The translations under genes were made by a program, and so were the position numbers. Positions 1 to 8,623 of a stretch of 64,000 nt of DNA are shown here, piece by piece. Source of the DNA: an uncultured Luminiphilus sp. (GTDB lineage Bacteria; Pseudomonadota; Gammaproteobacteria; Pseudomonadales; Halieaceae); assembly GCA_938084055.1 (NCBI GenBank), contig CALKDK010000006.1, positions 114,454-178,453 on the forward strand. Direction: 5' to 3'. A model generated the notes under the pieces. It ran no database searches. It had not been told where the DNA came from and saw only the letters and a program-made list of their open reading frames with translations. Within the stretch, counting starts at the first letter, position 1. The number at the start of each line of letters is the position of its first letter.

Positions 1-549
1 AAAACCACCCAACAGGACAATGGTGAGTATTGCTGTTACCCAGGTCTGGATAGACTTATGGTAGTCATTGACCTCAGCGGCAACCAGCACCTCGCCAGAC
101 ACGAACGCCCAACCAAAAAACAGCAAGCTGAGAGCGCTCAGAGCGATCGCACAGTACGCATATTTGGTGTCCGAAAATAACGCGGTCAATACGATAAACA
201 CCAGTAACATCAACTTGCCGCCACCGAGGTGGCCAAACGACCATAGACCCGAAACAGCCAAAATATAAATGGAGCCCAACAGAACAGTCACCCTGATCAT
301 ATAGCTCAGGGTCTTTCTTTTAAGCGTGACTATCATGAGCGTCGTCAAGGCGATGGATTGGGCAATCATGACGGGCGTCAACCCGAACTCTGAGATCCTG
401 GACAGGCTCGCCAGCAGCGCGGGCAAGCCCAGGATGCAGGCTGCCGTAAGAATCGTATTGCACATGCGACTGCTTAAATCAGCCAGCTTTACGTCCGAGG
501 CCGACAGGGGGCTTTGAAAACTGGCTAGGGGAGACGTATCTGTAATCAT
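1..549 (-). CDS. Multi-pass membrane protein, N-terminal part only (sensor-like)
   Basis: The reading frame begins at an ATG and stays open for 183 codons to the left edge, so only the N-terminus is present. After a roughly 28-residue polar start it shows about six hydrophobic segments, near residues 29-49, 59-75, 83-104, 111-125, 129-149 and 166-182, with short loops. Membrane sensor regions of histidine kinases or diguanylate cyclases look like this, but no catalytic domain is visible, so that role is inference. It is transcribed leftward, away from the next gene. The C-terminal domain outside the window would decide the function. Confidence 0.6.
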   Translation of the reverse strand, partial: MITDTSPLASFQSPLSASDVKLADLSSRMCNTILTAACILGLPALLASLSRISEFGLTPVMIAQSIALTTLMIVTLKRKTLSYMIRVTVLLGSIYILAVSGLWSFGHLGGGKLMLLVFIVLTALFSDTKYAYCAIALSALSLLFFGWAFVSGEVLVAAEVNDYHKSIQTWVTAILTIVLLGGF

Positions 550-779
550 AAGACGCACAATGCTTTAACGGTTACGTTGATACTCTAGATAATAAAACCT
601 CCAGACAAGCCCTTTTATATCAGAAGTTTATTGAAATTTTTTTTGAATTGTTTTTGTTCGTTTAAGTCATGCCGGGAAGCAGAGATCCAGACCTCGCCCA
701 ACACCTGAGACGCACTGAATTTCCCAATACTCCCTGGTGGGTTACGCTGGGATCTGGCCACTTGCGAGGATAGTCTGTG

Positions 780-1145
780 ATGACGGACAGGGGAAAAATA
801 GAAAAAACCATCCAAACTTACTTTGACAGCATGCATGAATCCAGTGCGGAGAAAGTCTTTACGGCCTTCCACAAAGACGCCTGGATTACAGGCTATATGC
901 CCGACGGGTACCTGCATGTCACGGTGGCAGAGTTTGCTGATGTAGTGGCCAGCCAGCAGCCTTCGCCCAAATCCAACGGAGACCCCGCTGTGCTGGAGAT
1001 CCTATCGGTCGAGATTGCAGGGCGCACTGCCGTGGCTCGGATTCGGGACGCCTACCTCGGACTGATGTTTCTCGACATCCTGTCCTTTATCAACCACGAA
1101 GGCGAGTGGCGCATCATCAATAAGCTCTTTCACGTCGAGTCCTGA
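780..1145 (+). CDS. NTF2-like / putative lumazine-binding family protein
   Basis: A 121-residue protein with the layout of the small NTF2-like SnoaL/Lumazine_bd_2 families. It has an N-terminal helix (IEKTIQTYFDSM), an early FHKDAWITGY strand and a C-terminal sheet ending in DILSFINHEGEWRIINKLFH, the typical 'W.I..K.F' finish. A GAGGA ribosome-binding site lies about 9 bases before the ATG; an in-frame GTG directly before it is a less likely start. Proteins of this type are often single-domain enzymes or binding proteins with unassigned substrates. It stands alone, with no obvious operon partner. Confidence 0.75.
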   Translation: MTDRGKIEKTIQTYFDSMHESSAEKVFTAFHKDAWITGYMPDGYLHVTVAEFADVVASQQPSPKSNGDPAVLEILSVEIAGRTAVARIRDAYLGLMFLDILSFINHEGEWRIINKLFHVES

Positions 1146-1295
1146 AGGTGCGTGACAGGCTGTAGGCTGGGAGGAGACCCGCGGGTTCGCCACCACCAGT
1201 GCCATCACCGGGTGGTAATCCATTCGAACCTAACCTACAGGGCGGCTCTGCACTCACCGGGATGCGGGTGACAGCGGGCGTGTCTGCCGGCTCAG

Positions 1296-2543
1296 TTATG
1301 ATCCGACACGTTCAATGATGATGGCGGGAGCCATTCCTCCGGCCGCGCACATGGTGACCAGCCCGTAGCGCTTTTGTTGCCTCTCGAGTTCATCGAGGAT
1401 GGTGCCAATTAAAACTGACCCTGTGGCCCCAATAGGGTGGCCAAGCGCCATCGCTCCCCCATTCACATTGACTTTTTCCCGGTCGAGGCCCAAATCGCGA
1501 ATAAACTTTTCAGCCACCACCGCAAAGGCTTCGTTGATCTCCCACAGATCGATGTCCCCCACCTCCAGACCTGCCTTGGCAAGCACCTTGCGGGCCGCAG
1601 GCACCGGTGCATTTAACATCAGGGTGGGACAATCTCCCTGGTTGGCAGTGGCTACAACCCGCGCCCGGGGGGTAAGACCCCTGCGCTCAACATAGGACGC
1701 CGAGGCGAGTAACAAGGCAGCAGCGCCATCCACCACCCCCGACGAATTGCCCGCGTGGTGGATGTGATCAAAGCGTTCCAGCTGAGGGTATTTTTTCTGT
1801 ATCAGTTGTCCATAGGTCATGCCAGCTTCATCAACCGGAACATCCCGAACAACGTCAAACACGGTTTTCAATCCTGACAGACTCTCCAGGGTTGTATCGG
1901 GTCGGGGAAATTCCTCATGGTCCAACGCCAGGGAGCCATCGGGATTGTTGACCGCAATCAGTGAACGATCAAAGCGCCCTTCCGCAATGGCTCGGGCGGC
2001 CCGCTGCTGACTGGTGAGAGCAAGTTGGTCCACCGCCTGACGGTCAATGCCCTCCATCGTTGCAATGGCATCAGCGCACACGCCCTGTTGGGACTGCGGA
2101 TGCATGGCACGTAAATCCAAATTACCCGAATCCAGCATAGGGGGTACACCGGGTTCACCAATGGACGGAAAGTAGCTCATCATCTCAGTGCCACCGGCAA
2201 TAACCAGATCTTCCATACCGGACATAACCTGCGCCGCAGCAAGATTGACACTGGTAATCCCTGAGCCACAGTAGCGATCCAGCGTCACGCCAGATGAGCG
2301 GACGTCATAGCCCGCATTCAAGGCTGCCATGCGCCCGAGGTCACCGGACTGCCGGCCACTCTGCGCCGAGGTTCCCCAGATCACATCATCCACCTCGGCG
2401 GTGTCCAGTTGATTACGCTCCGCGAGCGCCTTCAATACGGTAGAACCCAAATACGACGGATGAAGATGTGCGAGAGAACCTTTCCCGACTTTACCGATAC
2501 CGCGGGGGGTGCGGCAGGCATCAACAATATAGGCGTTGGACAT
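1296..2543 (-). CDS. Thiolase family protein (acetyl-CoA C-acyltransferase)
   Basis: Catalyses CoA-dependent cleavage of a 3-ketoacyl-CoA, or the reverse condensation. The 415-residue length is normal for the family. Hallmarks are the nucleophile Cys92 in DRYCGSGITS, the NEAFAVV block, the histidine in GGAMALGHPIGATGS and the second active-site cysteine in MCAAGGMAP near the C-terminus. The ATG giving MSNAYIVDACRTPRG is the right start; the open frame continues 38 codons upstream but is not thiolase-like. It is not next to a 3-hydroxyacyl-CoA dehydrogenase, so the substrate (fatty acid, sterol side chain or other) cannot be told. Confidence 0.93.
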   Translation of the reverse strand: MSNAYIVDACRTPRGIGKVGKGSLAHLHPSYLGSTVLKALAERNQLDTAEVDDVIWGTSAQSGRQSGDLGRMAALNAGYDVRSSGVTLDRYCGSGITSVNLAAAQVMSGMEDLVIAGGTEMMSYFPSIGEPGVPPMLDSGNLDLRAMHPQSQQGVCADAIATMEGIDRQAVDQLALTSQQRAARAIAEGRFDRSLIAVNNPDGSLALDHEEFPRPDTTLESLSGLKTVFDVVRDVPVDEAGMTYGQLIQKKYPQLERFDHIHHAGNSSGVVDGAAALLLASASYVERRGLTPRARVVATANQGDCPTLMLNAPVPAARKVLAKAGLEVGDIDLWEINEAFAVVAEKFIRDLGLDREKVNVNGGAMALGHPIGATGSVLIGTILDELERQQKRYGLVTMCAAGGMAPAIIIERVGS

Positions 2544-2856
2544 GGATAATTTCCTGCAAAAGATGAGGCTGTAAGTCGGAGACGCTACGCCGCCAGCCCC
2601 CCGTGGGTCAAGCCAGATAAAAAAAGGGTTGGTTGCCGCCGGCCAGCCCAAAACCAAGAGTGGGCTACCGAAAACGAGTTAGCGCCAGGGCGACGTGCAC
2701 ACTGCAACCCCTATCAGCAGATACTCTCGGAAAGCCACTCCGACTCGTCTGGGGTAATGGCAGGGTGTCGCTGCCGGGTTCGACAGGCTGGCCATCCCGC
2801 GGGTTGTCATCGCGCTTGCTATAGTCGCTCTTCCATCACGCGATAAGGCACCGACA
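2544..2856. other. Intergenic region, no gene seen
   Basis: About 310 bases between the divergent thiolase and MAPEG genes. Short frames exist on both strands but show no family resemblance and no convincing ribosome-binding site. The region presumably holds both promoters; I could not pick out a clear -35/-10 pair. Confidence 0.4.
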
Positions 2857-3276
2857 ATGGCTATTTTATTTCCCATGCTGGGCATGATTGCCTGGTCAGC
2901 CGTGATACTGCTGATCCTGTTATGCCAGCGTATTCCCGCGGTGCTAAAGAACTGGGGGCATCTGCAAAGCGCCATGCACTCTGACGAGTTACGCCCCAAT
3001 CTCCCTGACCGAATGCGGTACGTCACAGATAATTACAATCATCTCTTTGAACAGCCCACCCTGTTCTACGCGGTCGCGGTCTACATCCATCTTAGCGGCC
3101 ATTCCGATCCAGCCAACATGGTCCTGGCATGGGCCTACGTGGGGCTGAGAGTTATTCATTCGTTGATACAGATCGCCCACAACAACGTGTCGTGGCGGGC
3201 CGCGGTCTTTGCTCTTTCGGGATTCTGCCTGCTCGGGATGATTGCGCGAGAAGTGACAAAGGTGCTGCTCACCTGA
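2857..3276 (+). CDS. MAPEG family membrane protein
   Basis: A 139-residue protein with four hydrophobic helices, the size and layout of MAPEG proteins (membrane-associated proteins in eicosanoid and glutathione metabolism). The family signature is clear around residue 65, in DNYNHLFEQPTLFYA, followed by helix 3 with VLAWAYVGLRVIHS and helix 4 at the C-terminus. Eukaryotic members are glutathione transferases or related enzymes; bacterial members of this size mostly have no assigned substrate. The gene is monocistronic as far as can be seen. Confidence 0.87.
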   Translation: MAILFPMLGMIAWSAVILLILLCQRIPAVLKNWGHLQSAMHSDELRPNLPDRMRYVTDNYNHLFEQPTLFYAVAVYIHLSGHSDPANMVLAWAYVGLRVIHSLIQIAHNNVSWRAAVFALSGFCLLGMIAREVTKVLLT

Positions 3277-3319
3277 ACACGCTGGCTACGCCCCAGAGTG
3301 GCTGCCGCGAAGGCCCAGA

Positions 3320-3547
3320 TCAGGGTTCGATTGCCGCACAGTCGGCATCGATGATCGAGGGCTCGCTAGCATGGCCGAAAGAAAACCAGCCTAACCGCAT
3401 ATATTTGCGCTCCTGAAAACCACCACTTTCCCGAGCCACGCATTCGGGGAAGAAAGGCATTTCAGCGCCAGCCACGGGCACTGGGTCTGGCGAGTTGCAG
3501 GCGCAGAGAAAGAGCGAAAAAAAAATCAGCGGCGGATAGCGGCTCAC
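3320..3547 (-). CDS. Small putative lipoprotein
   Basis: About 75 residues if the GTG giving MSRYPPLIFFSLFLCACN is the start. That reading gives a short signal peptide with a lipobox-like LCAC, so the mature lipoprotein would start at a cysteine 17 residues in. A GAGGAG sits about 12 bases before this GTG, a slightly long spacing. The rest is short, with several cysteines and the run ECVARESGGFQERKYMRLGW. I recognise no family. Longer starts upstream are possible but would bury the signal peptide. Confidence 0.4.
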   Translation of the reverse strand: MSRYPPLIFFSLFLCACNSPDPVPVAGAEMPFFPECVARESGGFQERKYMRLGWFSFGHASEPSIIDADCAAIEP

Positions 3548-3674
3548 AGCCCGGTGACACTCCTCACAACGCCTGCCCAGGCATTCAGCGCTAACCATAC
3601 GAAACATCGCGGGGGAATTCACCTGCTTGACGGTGCGCTCAGGGTGGCCACCAACCACCTGAGATCCCTATCAG

Positions 3675-4151
3675 TCAGGGCGTCAGGTCGCGAATATAAC
3701 CCAGCTCTGTTTTGAAGTGTTTGGTGGGCGTCCCGGTGGCCCTGAGCATGTTGACCGAGGCGTCTGCCACGTTACCGTAAAGCTCCACGGTAAATACATC
3801 CAGCAGCGGCCCCACATCCTCCAGGTATTTAATCAGGTCCGGGTTCTGAAGATGGAACTCCAACGCCGCGCTATCGGCATAAACTTCGGTCCACACGAAC
3901 CCCAGTGGATCATCGGGGTCCCGGTCGAAGGTATGGAGCAGCATGCCGGGCTCGCCCGCCTGCACAGCCCGGTCAGCCGCTCCAGAAAGCGCAATAACCT
4001 CAGGAGCCTGGCCGGGGAGTGCATGGAGTCGCGCAATCAATACGAAAGGTTGCATCCCGGTTTCCGCACCGTGGCCATGGTCGTCCCCAAAAGCCAGTGG
4101 GGCCAGGGTTAGACACATACCAACAATAATTTTCAGCATCAGATGGATCAT
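3675..4151 (-). CDS. Exported ABM-domain (antibiotic biosynthesis monooxygenase-like) protein
   Basis: A 158-residue protein that starts with a signal peptide (MIHLMLKIIVGMCLTLAPLA, cleavage near FG-DD). A dimeric alpha/beta-barrel domain of the ABM type follows: FVLIARLHALPGQAPEVIAL, then LLHTFDRDPDDPLGFVWTEVY, then a helix ending ALEFHLQNPDLIKYL. The family includes quinol monooxygenases and haem-degrading enzymes, but many members are uncharacterised. The predicted periplasmic location is the odd part, because most family members are cytoplasmic. Confidence 0.7.
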   Translation of the reverse strand: MIHLMLKIIVGMCLTLAPLAFGDDHGHGAETGMQPFVLIARLHALPGQAPEVIALSGAADRAVQAGEPGMLLHTFDRDPDDPLGFVWTEVYADSAALEFHLQNPDLIKYLEDVGPLLDVFTVELYGNVADASVNMLRATGTPTKHFKTELGYIRDLTP

Positions 4152-4354
4152 GTGAGCTCCGCTATCGGCATTGACGTCGCGAGGAACAATAGCACGGGCT
4201 CATTGCGTATCAATACCCTTCCCGGCACCGCTAACGGTCCCCGATACCCGTGGAACCTGCAGGGCGGCGACATGCCGTAAAATAGTGTTTGGGGCGATCT
4301 GGATTACATGCCATAGTGCCGCCACGTCACAAAAATAAATAAAACGAGGTACGC

Positions 4355-5662
4355 ATGACGGTCTCCTCAGAACGCAAAAATATGCGCAAGGTCGCACTGA
4401 CTTCGCTAGCCGGCACCAGCATTGAGTGGTATGACTTTTTTCTCTACGGTACGGCAGCTGCGGTCGTTTTTCCCAAAGCTTTTTTCCCCCAGGATCTGCC
4501 CCCTATGGTCCTGCTCGTCATTTCCTTCAGCACCTTTGCCGTGGGGTTTATTGCCAGACCCGTAGGCGGGGTAATTTTTGGTCATTTCGGAGATCGGGTC
4601 GGGCGCAAGCGAACATTGGTTGTCGCATTGATGATGATGGGCGCCGCCACGACGCTGATCGGCTTACTACCCACCTACGGCACTATTGGTGTCGCAGCTC
4701 CCCTGCTATTGGTGCTGTTGCGATTCATACAGGGTTTAGCAATCGGCGGACAGTGGGGAGGTGCCATGTTACTGGTCACCGAGAGCGCACCCGCCACCAA
4801 ACGCGGTTGGTATGGCGCCTATGCCCAGGCGGGCGCGCCCGTGGGCGTCATCCTGGCCAACCTCGCCTTCATTGGCGTCAGCATGAATATGAGTGATGAC
4901 GCCTTCATGAGTTGGGGCTGGCGGCTGCCTTTCGTCGCCAGTATCGCGCTTATCGGTATATCGTTGTATGTGCAACTCAGACTTGAGGATACCGAGGCCT
5001 TCAAGGCGCTGCAGGCAAGTCGGAAGGAGGACGACAACCCAACTACCGTGGCGCCCTCCCCTGTCATAGAGGCACTGCGGCGCTATCCCCGCCGAATTAT
5101 GCTGGCCGCCGGTGCATTCCTCTCGGTACAGGTGACTTTCTACATTTTGATCGCCTTCACCGTTGCCTACGGGCTCAACTCCCCTACCGTCAACCTGTCT
5201 CGTGACGCCATGCTCACCGCAGTACTGATTGCCGCAGGCGTTATGGTGCCCACCCAATTTTGGTTCTCTGGGCTATCTGATCGACTCGGGCGTAAGAAAA
5301 TTTATCGTTGGGGCGCGATACTGACAGGGTTGTGGGGCTTCGCCCTGTTTCCCCTCATTGATACCGGATCCCTGCCCCTGATCATCCTTGGCATTACACT
5401 GGGGATGACGTTTCTTGGTATGCAGTACGGACCCCAGGCTGCCTATTTCACTGAATTATTTACCACTGAAGTACGCTATTCCGGAGCCTCGTTGGGCTAC
5501 CAGATCGGCGCCATCATCGGTGGCGCACTGGCACCGACCATTGCGGTGTTGCTGTGGAATGAACTGGGCATCTTCTTTGTATCACTCTACATTCTGCTCG
5601 CCGCAGGACTAACGCTCTGGTCGCTGTCCCTGCTGGAGGAAACCGGAGGGCGGGAACTGTAA
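4355..5662 (+). CDS. MFS transporter, metabolite:H+ symporter (MHS) type
   Basis: A 435-residue, twelve-helix major facilitator. The MHS subgroup (ProP/ShiA/KgtP-like) shows in the opening SLAGTSIEWYDFFLYGTAAA, in FIARPVGGVIFGHFGDRVGRKR (loop 2-3 motif), and in the LRFIQGLAIGGQWGGAMLL helix-5 signature. A second copy of the loop motif, GLSDRLGRKK, marks the start of the C-terminal half. Such carriers import carboxylates, osmolytes or shikimate-like acids with protons; the substrate cannot be read from sequence. The gene is flanked by oppositely oriented genes and appears to be monocistronic. Confidence 0.9.
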   Translation: MTVSSERKNMRKVALTSLAGTSIEWYDFFLYGTAAAVVFPKAFFPQDLPPMVLLVISFSTFAVGFIARPVGGVIFGHFGDRVGRKRTLVVALMMMGAATTLIGLLPTYGTIGVAAPLLLVLLRFIQGLAIGGQWGGAMLLVTESAPATKRGWYGAYAQAGAPVGVILANLAFIGVSMNMSDDAFMSWGWRLPFVASIALIGISLYVQLRLEDTEAFKALQASRKEDDNPTTVAPSPVIEALRRYPRRIMLAAGAFLSVQVTFYILIAFTVAYGLNSPTVNLSRDAMLTAVLIAAGVMVPTQFWFSGLSDRLGRKKIYRWGAILTGLWGFALFPLIDTGSLPLIILGITLGMTFLGMQYGPQAAYFTELFTTEVRYSGASLGYQIGAIIGGALAPTIAVLLWNELGIFFVSLYILLAAGLTLWSLSLLEETGGREL

Positions 5663-5870
5663 GTTACCGCTGCCCGTGTCTGGATGATCCAAACGGGTAA
5701 GAGCGCCAAAGTCGGCCACTCTGGAAACACGGGAATTTAAAATCTCGGTGAGGCGGGGTGGCTGATGCTTTTAAAACCCCAGGACTTTAGTCGCACAATC
5801 CTGCCCATCGGCCGGCGCGGAGATACAGCGTTTACAACGCCTGTCGTTGAGCCTTTGAAGCAACCGTACT

Positions 5871-7148
5871 CTAGACCAGTGGGTGGAGTCGCACCGGCAA
5901 TTCATGGTAACCCCGGACAAAAGAATTGCAGGTCCTTACCGGCGGGCCCATCACCTCGATACGGTCAAACCGCTGCAGGATTTCTTCCCAGACAATGCGC
6001 AGCTGCATCTCGGCCAGGCGGTTACCCATGCAACGGTGAATACCCATACCGAATGACAGGTGGTTGCGAACATTGGGTCGGTCAATGATGAATTGATCGG
6101 CATTGGCAATGGCATCACTGTCCCGGTTGCCCGATATGTACCACAGCACCACACGGCTACCCTTTGGGATCAGCGTGCCATTGAGCTCGACGTCCCGGGT
6201 CGCGGTACGGCGCATGTGGGGCAGCGGCGTCTGGTAGCGGATGATCTCCGACACCATGGACGGGATGAGCCCAGGATTCGCCTTCAGTTTGGCGAATTCT
6301 TCGGGATTGTCATACAGGTGCAGAACGCCACCGGTCATTGAATTGCGGGTGGTGTCATTGCCGCCGACAATCAACAGCATCAGGTTGCCCATATAGGACA
6401 GCGGGTCGTCCACCATGTTGGCGGTCTTGGGGTCACGCTGCAGCATGCGGATCAAGTCAAAAGATTCCCGATCATCGGCTTGGTGCTGGTGCCAGAGCTT
6501 GGTGAAGAACTCCAGCATCTCAATCATGATGACCCGGCGCTCCTCGATGCTCAGTCCCCGACCCGCAGTAATGCGCGCGTCCGATGTGGCGGTATCCGAC
6601 CAGTGGGTCAGCAGCTGACGCTGCTCCTGGGGAAAATCAAACAGGGTCGCCAGCATCTTGGTGGTCAGGTCAATGGACACGCGATCCACCCAGTTGAAAG
6701 TCTCGCCAACCGGCAGGCTGTCCAGGGTTTCCTGGGTGCGCTGGCGGATCAGCACCTCAAACTCCTGAAGATTCTTGGGCGCAACCACCCCCTGTACGGC
6801 ACGACGCTGGTCGTCGTGGAGGGGCGGATCGGTGGAAATAAACATCTGCACCGACATATCGGGCTCGGGGTCGAGAATGGCAATGGAGGGCTCAGAGGAA
6901 AACGCCTCCCAGTTTTTTTCGACTTCGACGATGTCTTGATAACGGGTAATCGAGAAAAAATCGCCCTCGGCTCCCGGCCCACCGGGACCGTAGGACTGGT
7001 AGTGCACGGGGGACTCCCTGCGCAGCCGTTCAAACAGCGGCTGCCAGGTGTCGTGCTCGAAGCGCCGGGGATCAGCGACATCAAGTTGCTCGAGGGGTGT
7101 CGCCAACGGATCGGGCAATCCATCCCTTTGTCTGACGGCTTGATTCAT
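5871..7148 (-). CDS. CYP153-family cytochrome P450 (alkane/fatty-acid terminal hydroxylase)
   Basis: A soluble bacterial P450 of 425 residues. The oxygen-activation helix is GGNDTTRNS (262-270), the ExxR pair is E301/R304, and the haem-binding loop is FGMGIHRCMGNR with Cys373 as axial ligand. The sequences VSIDLTTKMLATLFDFP and GGNDTTRNSMTGGVL are characteristic of CYP153, whose members hydroxylate the terminal carbon of n-alkanes, fatty acids or related chains using electrons from a [2Fe-2S] ferredoxin. That ferredoxin gene lies 85 bases upstream on the same strand. The subfamily call rests on recall of CYP153A sequences and is strong. Confidence 0.93.
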   Translation of the reverse strand: MNQAVRQRDGLPDPLATPLEQLDVADPRRFEHDTWQPLFERLRRESPVHYQSYGPGGPGAEGDFFSITRYQDIVEVEKNWEAFSSEPSIAILDPEPDMSVQMFISTDPPLHDDQRRAVQGVVAPKNLQEFEVLIRQRTQETLDSLPVGETFNWVDRVSIDLTTKMLATLFDFPQEQRQLLTHWSDTATSDARITAGRGLSIEERRVIMIEMLEFFTKLWHQHQADDRESFDLIRMLQRDPKTANMVDDPLSYMGNLMLLIVGGNDTTRNSMTGGVLHLYDNPEEFAKLKANPGLIPSMVSEIIRYQTPLPHMRRTATRDVELNGTLIPKGSRVVLWYISGNRDSDAIANADQFIIDRPNVRNHLSFGMGIHRCMGNRLAEMQLRIVWEEILQRFDRIEVMGPPVRTCNSFVRGYHELPVRLHPLV

Positions 7149-7233
7149 TTATTTCCTCGTCTCTCCGGCAGATGACGGTCCGTTAACCCACTGATATTCC
7201 CAGCGACGCCGAGACGCGTCCACGGTGCTGGGG

Positions 7234-7548
7234 TTACATTTGGAATTCAGGCAGGCGAACCGTCATGTCGCTCATCTGGTCACTGATCTGCAGCTGACAG
7301 CTCAGTCTCGAATTGGACTCCCTGTCGGGCCGCAATCCCAACATGGATTCCTCCTGGGGTTCTACCTCGGGCAGTTCACCCGCCGTTTCCACAAAGCAAT
7401 GGCAAGTGCCGCACACCGCAGAACCTCCACAATCGGCATCAATACCGGGGACGTTGTGCTTCATGGCCGTCTCCATCACGGTCATGCCGGATTCACCATC
7501 GACCTGGTGCTCGGTACCGTCGAACTCGATGAAGGTTATAACGGGCAT
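7234..7548 (-). CDS. [2Fe-2S] ferredoxin, putative CYP153 electron donor
   Basis: A 104-residue adrenodoxin/putidaredoxin-type ferredoxin. The cluster ligands are Cys40, Cys46, Cys49 and Cys84, in CGGSAVCGTCHC and RLSCQ; a further cysteine at 51 is not a standard ligand. The family tail is present (QLQISDQMSDMTVRLPE). It lies between the desaturase and the P450 on the same strand, so it very probably delivers electrons to one or both. No ferredoxin reductase gene is next to it, so the reductase must be encoded elsewhere. Confidence 0.93.
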   Translation of the reverse strand: MPVITFIEFDGTEHQVDGESGMTVMETAMKHNVPGIDADCGGSAVCGTCHCFVETAGELPEVEPQEESMLGLRPDRESNSRLSCQLQISDQMSDMTVRLPEFQM

Positions 7549-7591
7549 GCTGAATCTCCTTGCCTTTATGGGGTTTTGGTGTGGAATGGTG

Positions 7592-8521
7592 CTAATTGAT
7601 GCGCCGCCAGTTTAGACCGGACAGCTCGTAGGTGGGCATGCCCTGCTCCAGAAGATCCTTGCGATTGGCTTCGAATACCTCGCGGTAGCGATACCAGGGA
7701 ACCCTGGGAAATGCGTGATGGATACCGTGGTAATTCTGAAAGCCCCAGCACCAGGTCCCCAGACTTCTGATCCACGGGGGTAACACAAAGATTGACGTAT
7801 CACGGAATTTTTCCTGCACCGAATGGGGAACATGTACGACATAGGCAAACAGATAGACCAGCAGCACCATCCCGAGAGTCGGACCCAGTATCAGGGTTAT
7901 AAAGACATCCAAAGCAACCGCTCCAAGGGACTCCCCCGCCCCCGCAGCCACTGGACCAAACAACGCCAGCAACAACAGCACGCGACTCAATACAATAACC
8001 GCGGTCTCCAGCAGGAAAGCACGGCGCAGCCCCACGTGTGCTGTAGGCCAGCGACCACGCAGGAACAGGCTGTACTGGTTGGTAAACAGCGTCACCGGGG
8101 ACACCACCATTCTCCAGAGGTTCCGGGTCATATCTGCGCAGGCCACGTCCGGGTCCTCAGCCTGATCGTTGGTGTGGTTGTGATGCAAAAAATGCTCATA
8201 GCGGTGGGCGCTCAGCGGCGTCCCCATGGGGATAGCGGCTGCATAGCCCACCCACTCGTTGAGCCAGCGGTACTGTTGCTGTCCACCACAGACCGCCCCA
8301 TGCACAGATTCGTGAAGCGCGGTGTAGCCGGCATAGGTCAGAAGGGCCATCACAACCATGCCTATGGCAACAGGAAGCCACCCTGCAACCACGGCGACAG
8401 GGGTAACGAAGTACAGAGGCACTACGACCGCAGCCAAGATCACGGTAGGCCAGGCCAACGTGTCACAGTAATCATTGGCAGACCGTTTCAAGGCCTGTAT
8501 TTGCTCGCGATTCGACATCAT
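7592..8521 (-). CDS. Membrane fatty-acid desaturase family di-iron enzyme
   Basis: An integral membrane protein of about 309 residues with the three histidine boxes of the desaturase/hydroxylase superfamily: HESVHG near residue 70, HFLHHNHTND near 110, and YHGIHHAFP near 270. Hydrophobic helices separate them. Desaturases or hydroxylases of this group need a ferredoxin-like donor, and the next gene downstream, 43 bases away, encodes one. Two adjacent ATG codons are available; GGGAG lies 4 and 7 bases before them, so either may be used. Divergent from the AraC gene, which probably controls it. The substrate (acyl lipid, carotenoid or alkane) is not determinable here. Confidence 0.88.
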   Translation of the reverse strand: MMSNREQIQALKRSANDYCDTLAWPTVILAAVVVPLYFVTPVAVVAGWLPVAIGMVVMALLTYAGYTALHESVHGAVCGGQQQYRWLNEWVGYAAAIPMGTPLSAHRYEHFLHHNHTNDQAEDPDVACADMTRNLWRMVVSPVTLFTNQYSLFLRGRWPTAHVGLRRAFLLETAVIVLSRVLLLLALFGPVAAGAGESLGAVALDVFITLILGPTLGMVLLVYLFAYVVHVPHSVQEKFRDTSIFVLPPWIRSLGTWCWGFQNYHGIHHAFPRVPWYRYREVFEANRKDLLEQGMPTYELSGLNWRRIN

Positions 8522-8580
8522 CAATCTCCCAAATCAGGCGCCCAATCTACCCCAAACTGGGACCGTGGTACCGTTCCTGT

Positions 8581-8621
8581 TACGCCATTTAGGTGTCATT
8601 ATACGCCTTTTGGGGGCATTA
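8581..8621. promoter_or_regulatory. Direct repeat of 21-bp period, probable AraC-family operator
   Basis: Two near-identical half-sites follow one another: the first begins TACGCCATTTAGG and ends TCATTA, the second begins TACGCCTTTTGGG and ends GCATTA. Start-to-start spacing is 21 bp, two helical turns, which suits an AraC-family monomer pair on one DNA face. They occupy most of the gap between the divergent desaturase and AraC genes and end just before the AraC start codon, so autoregulation and control of the desaturase/ferredoxin/P450 genes are both plausible. The binding role is inferred. Confidence 0.5.
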
Positions 8622-8623
8622 GA

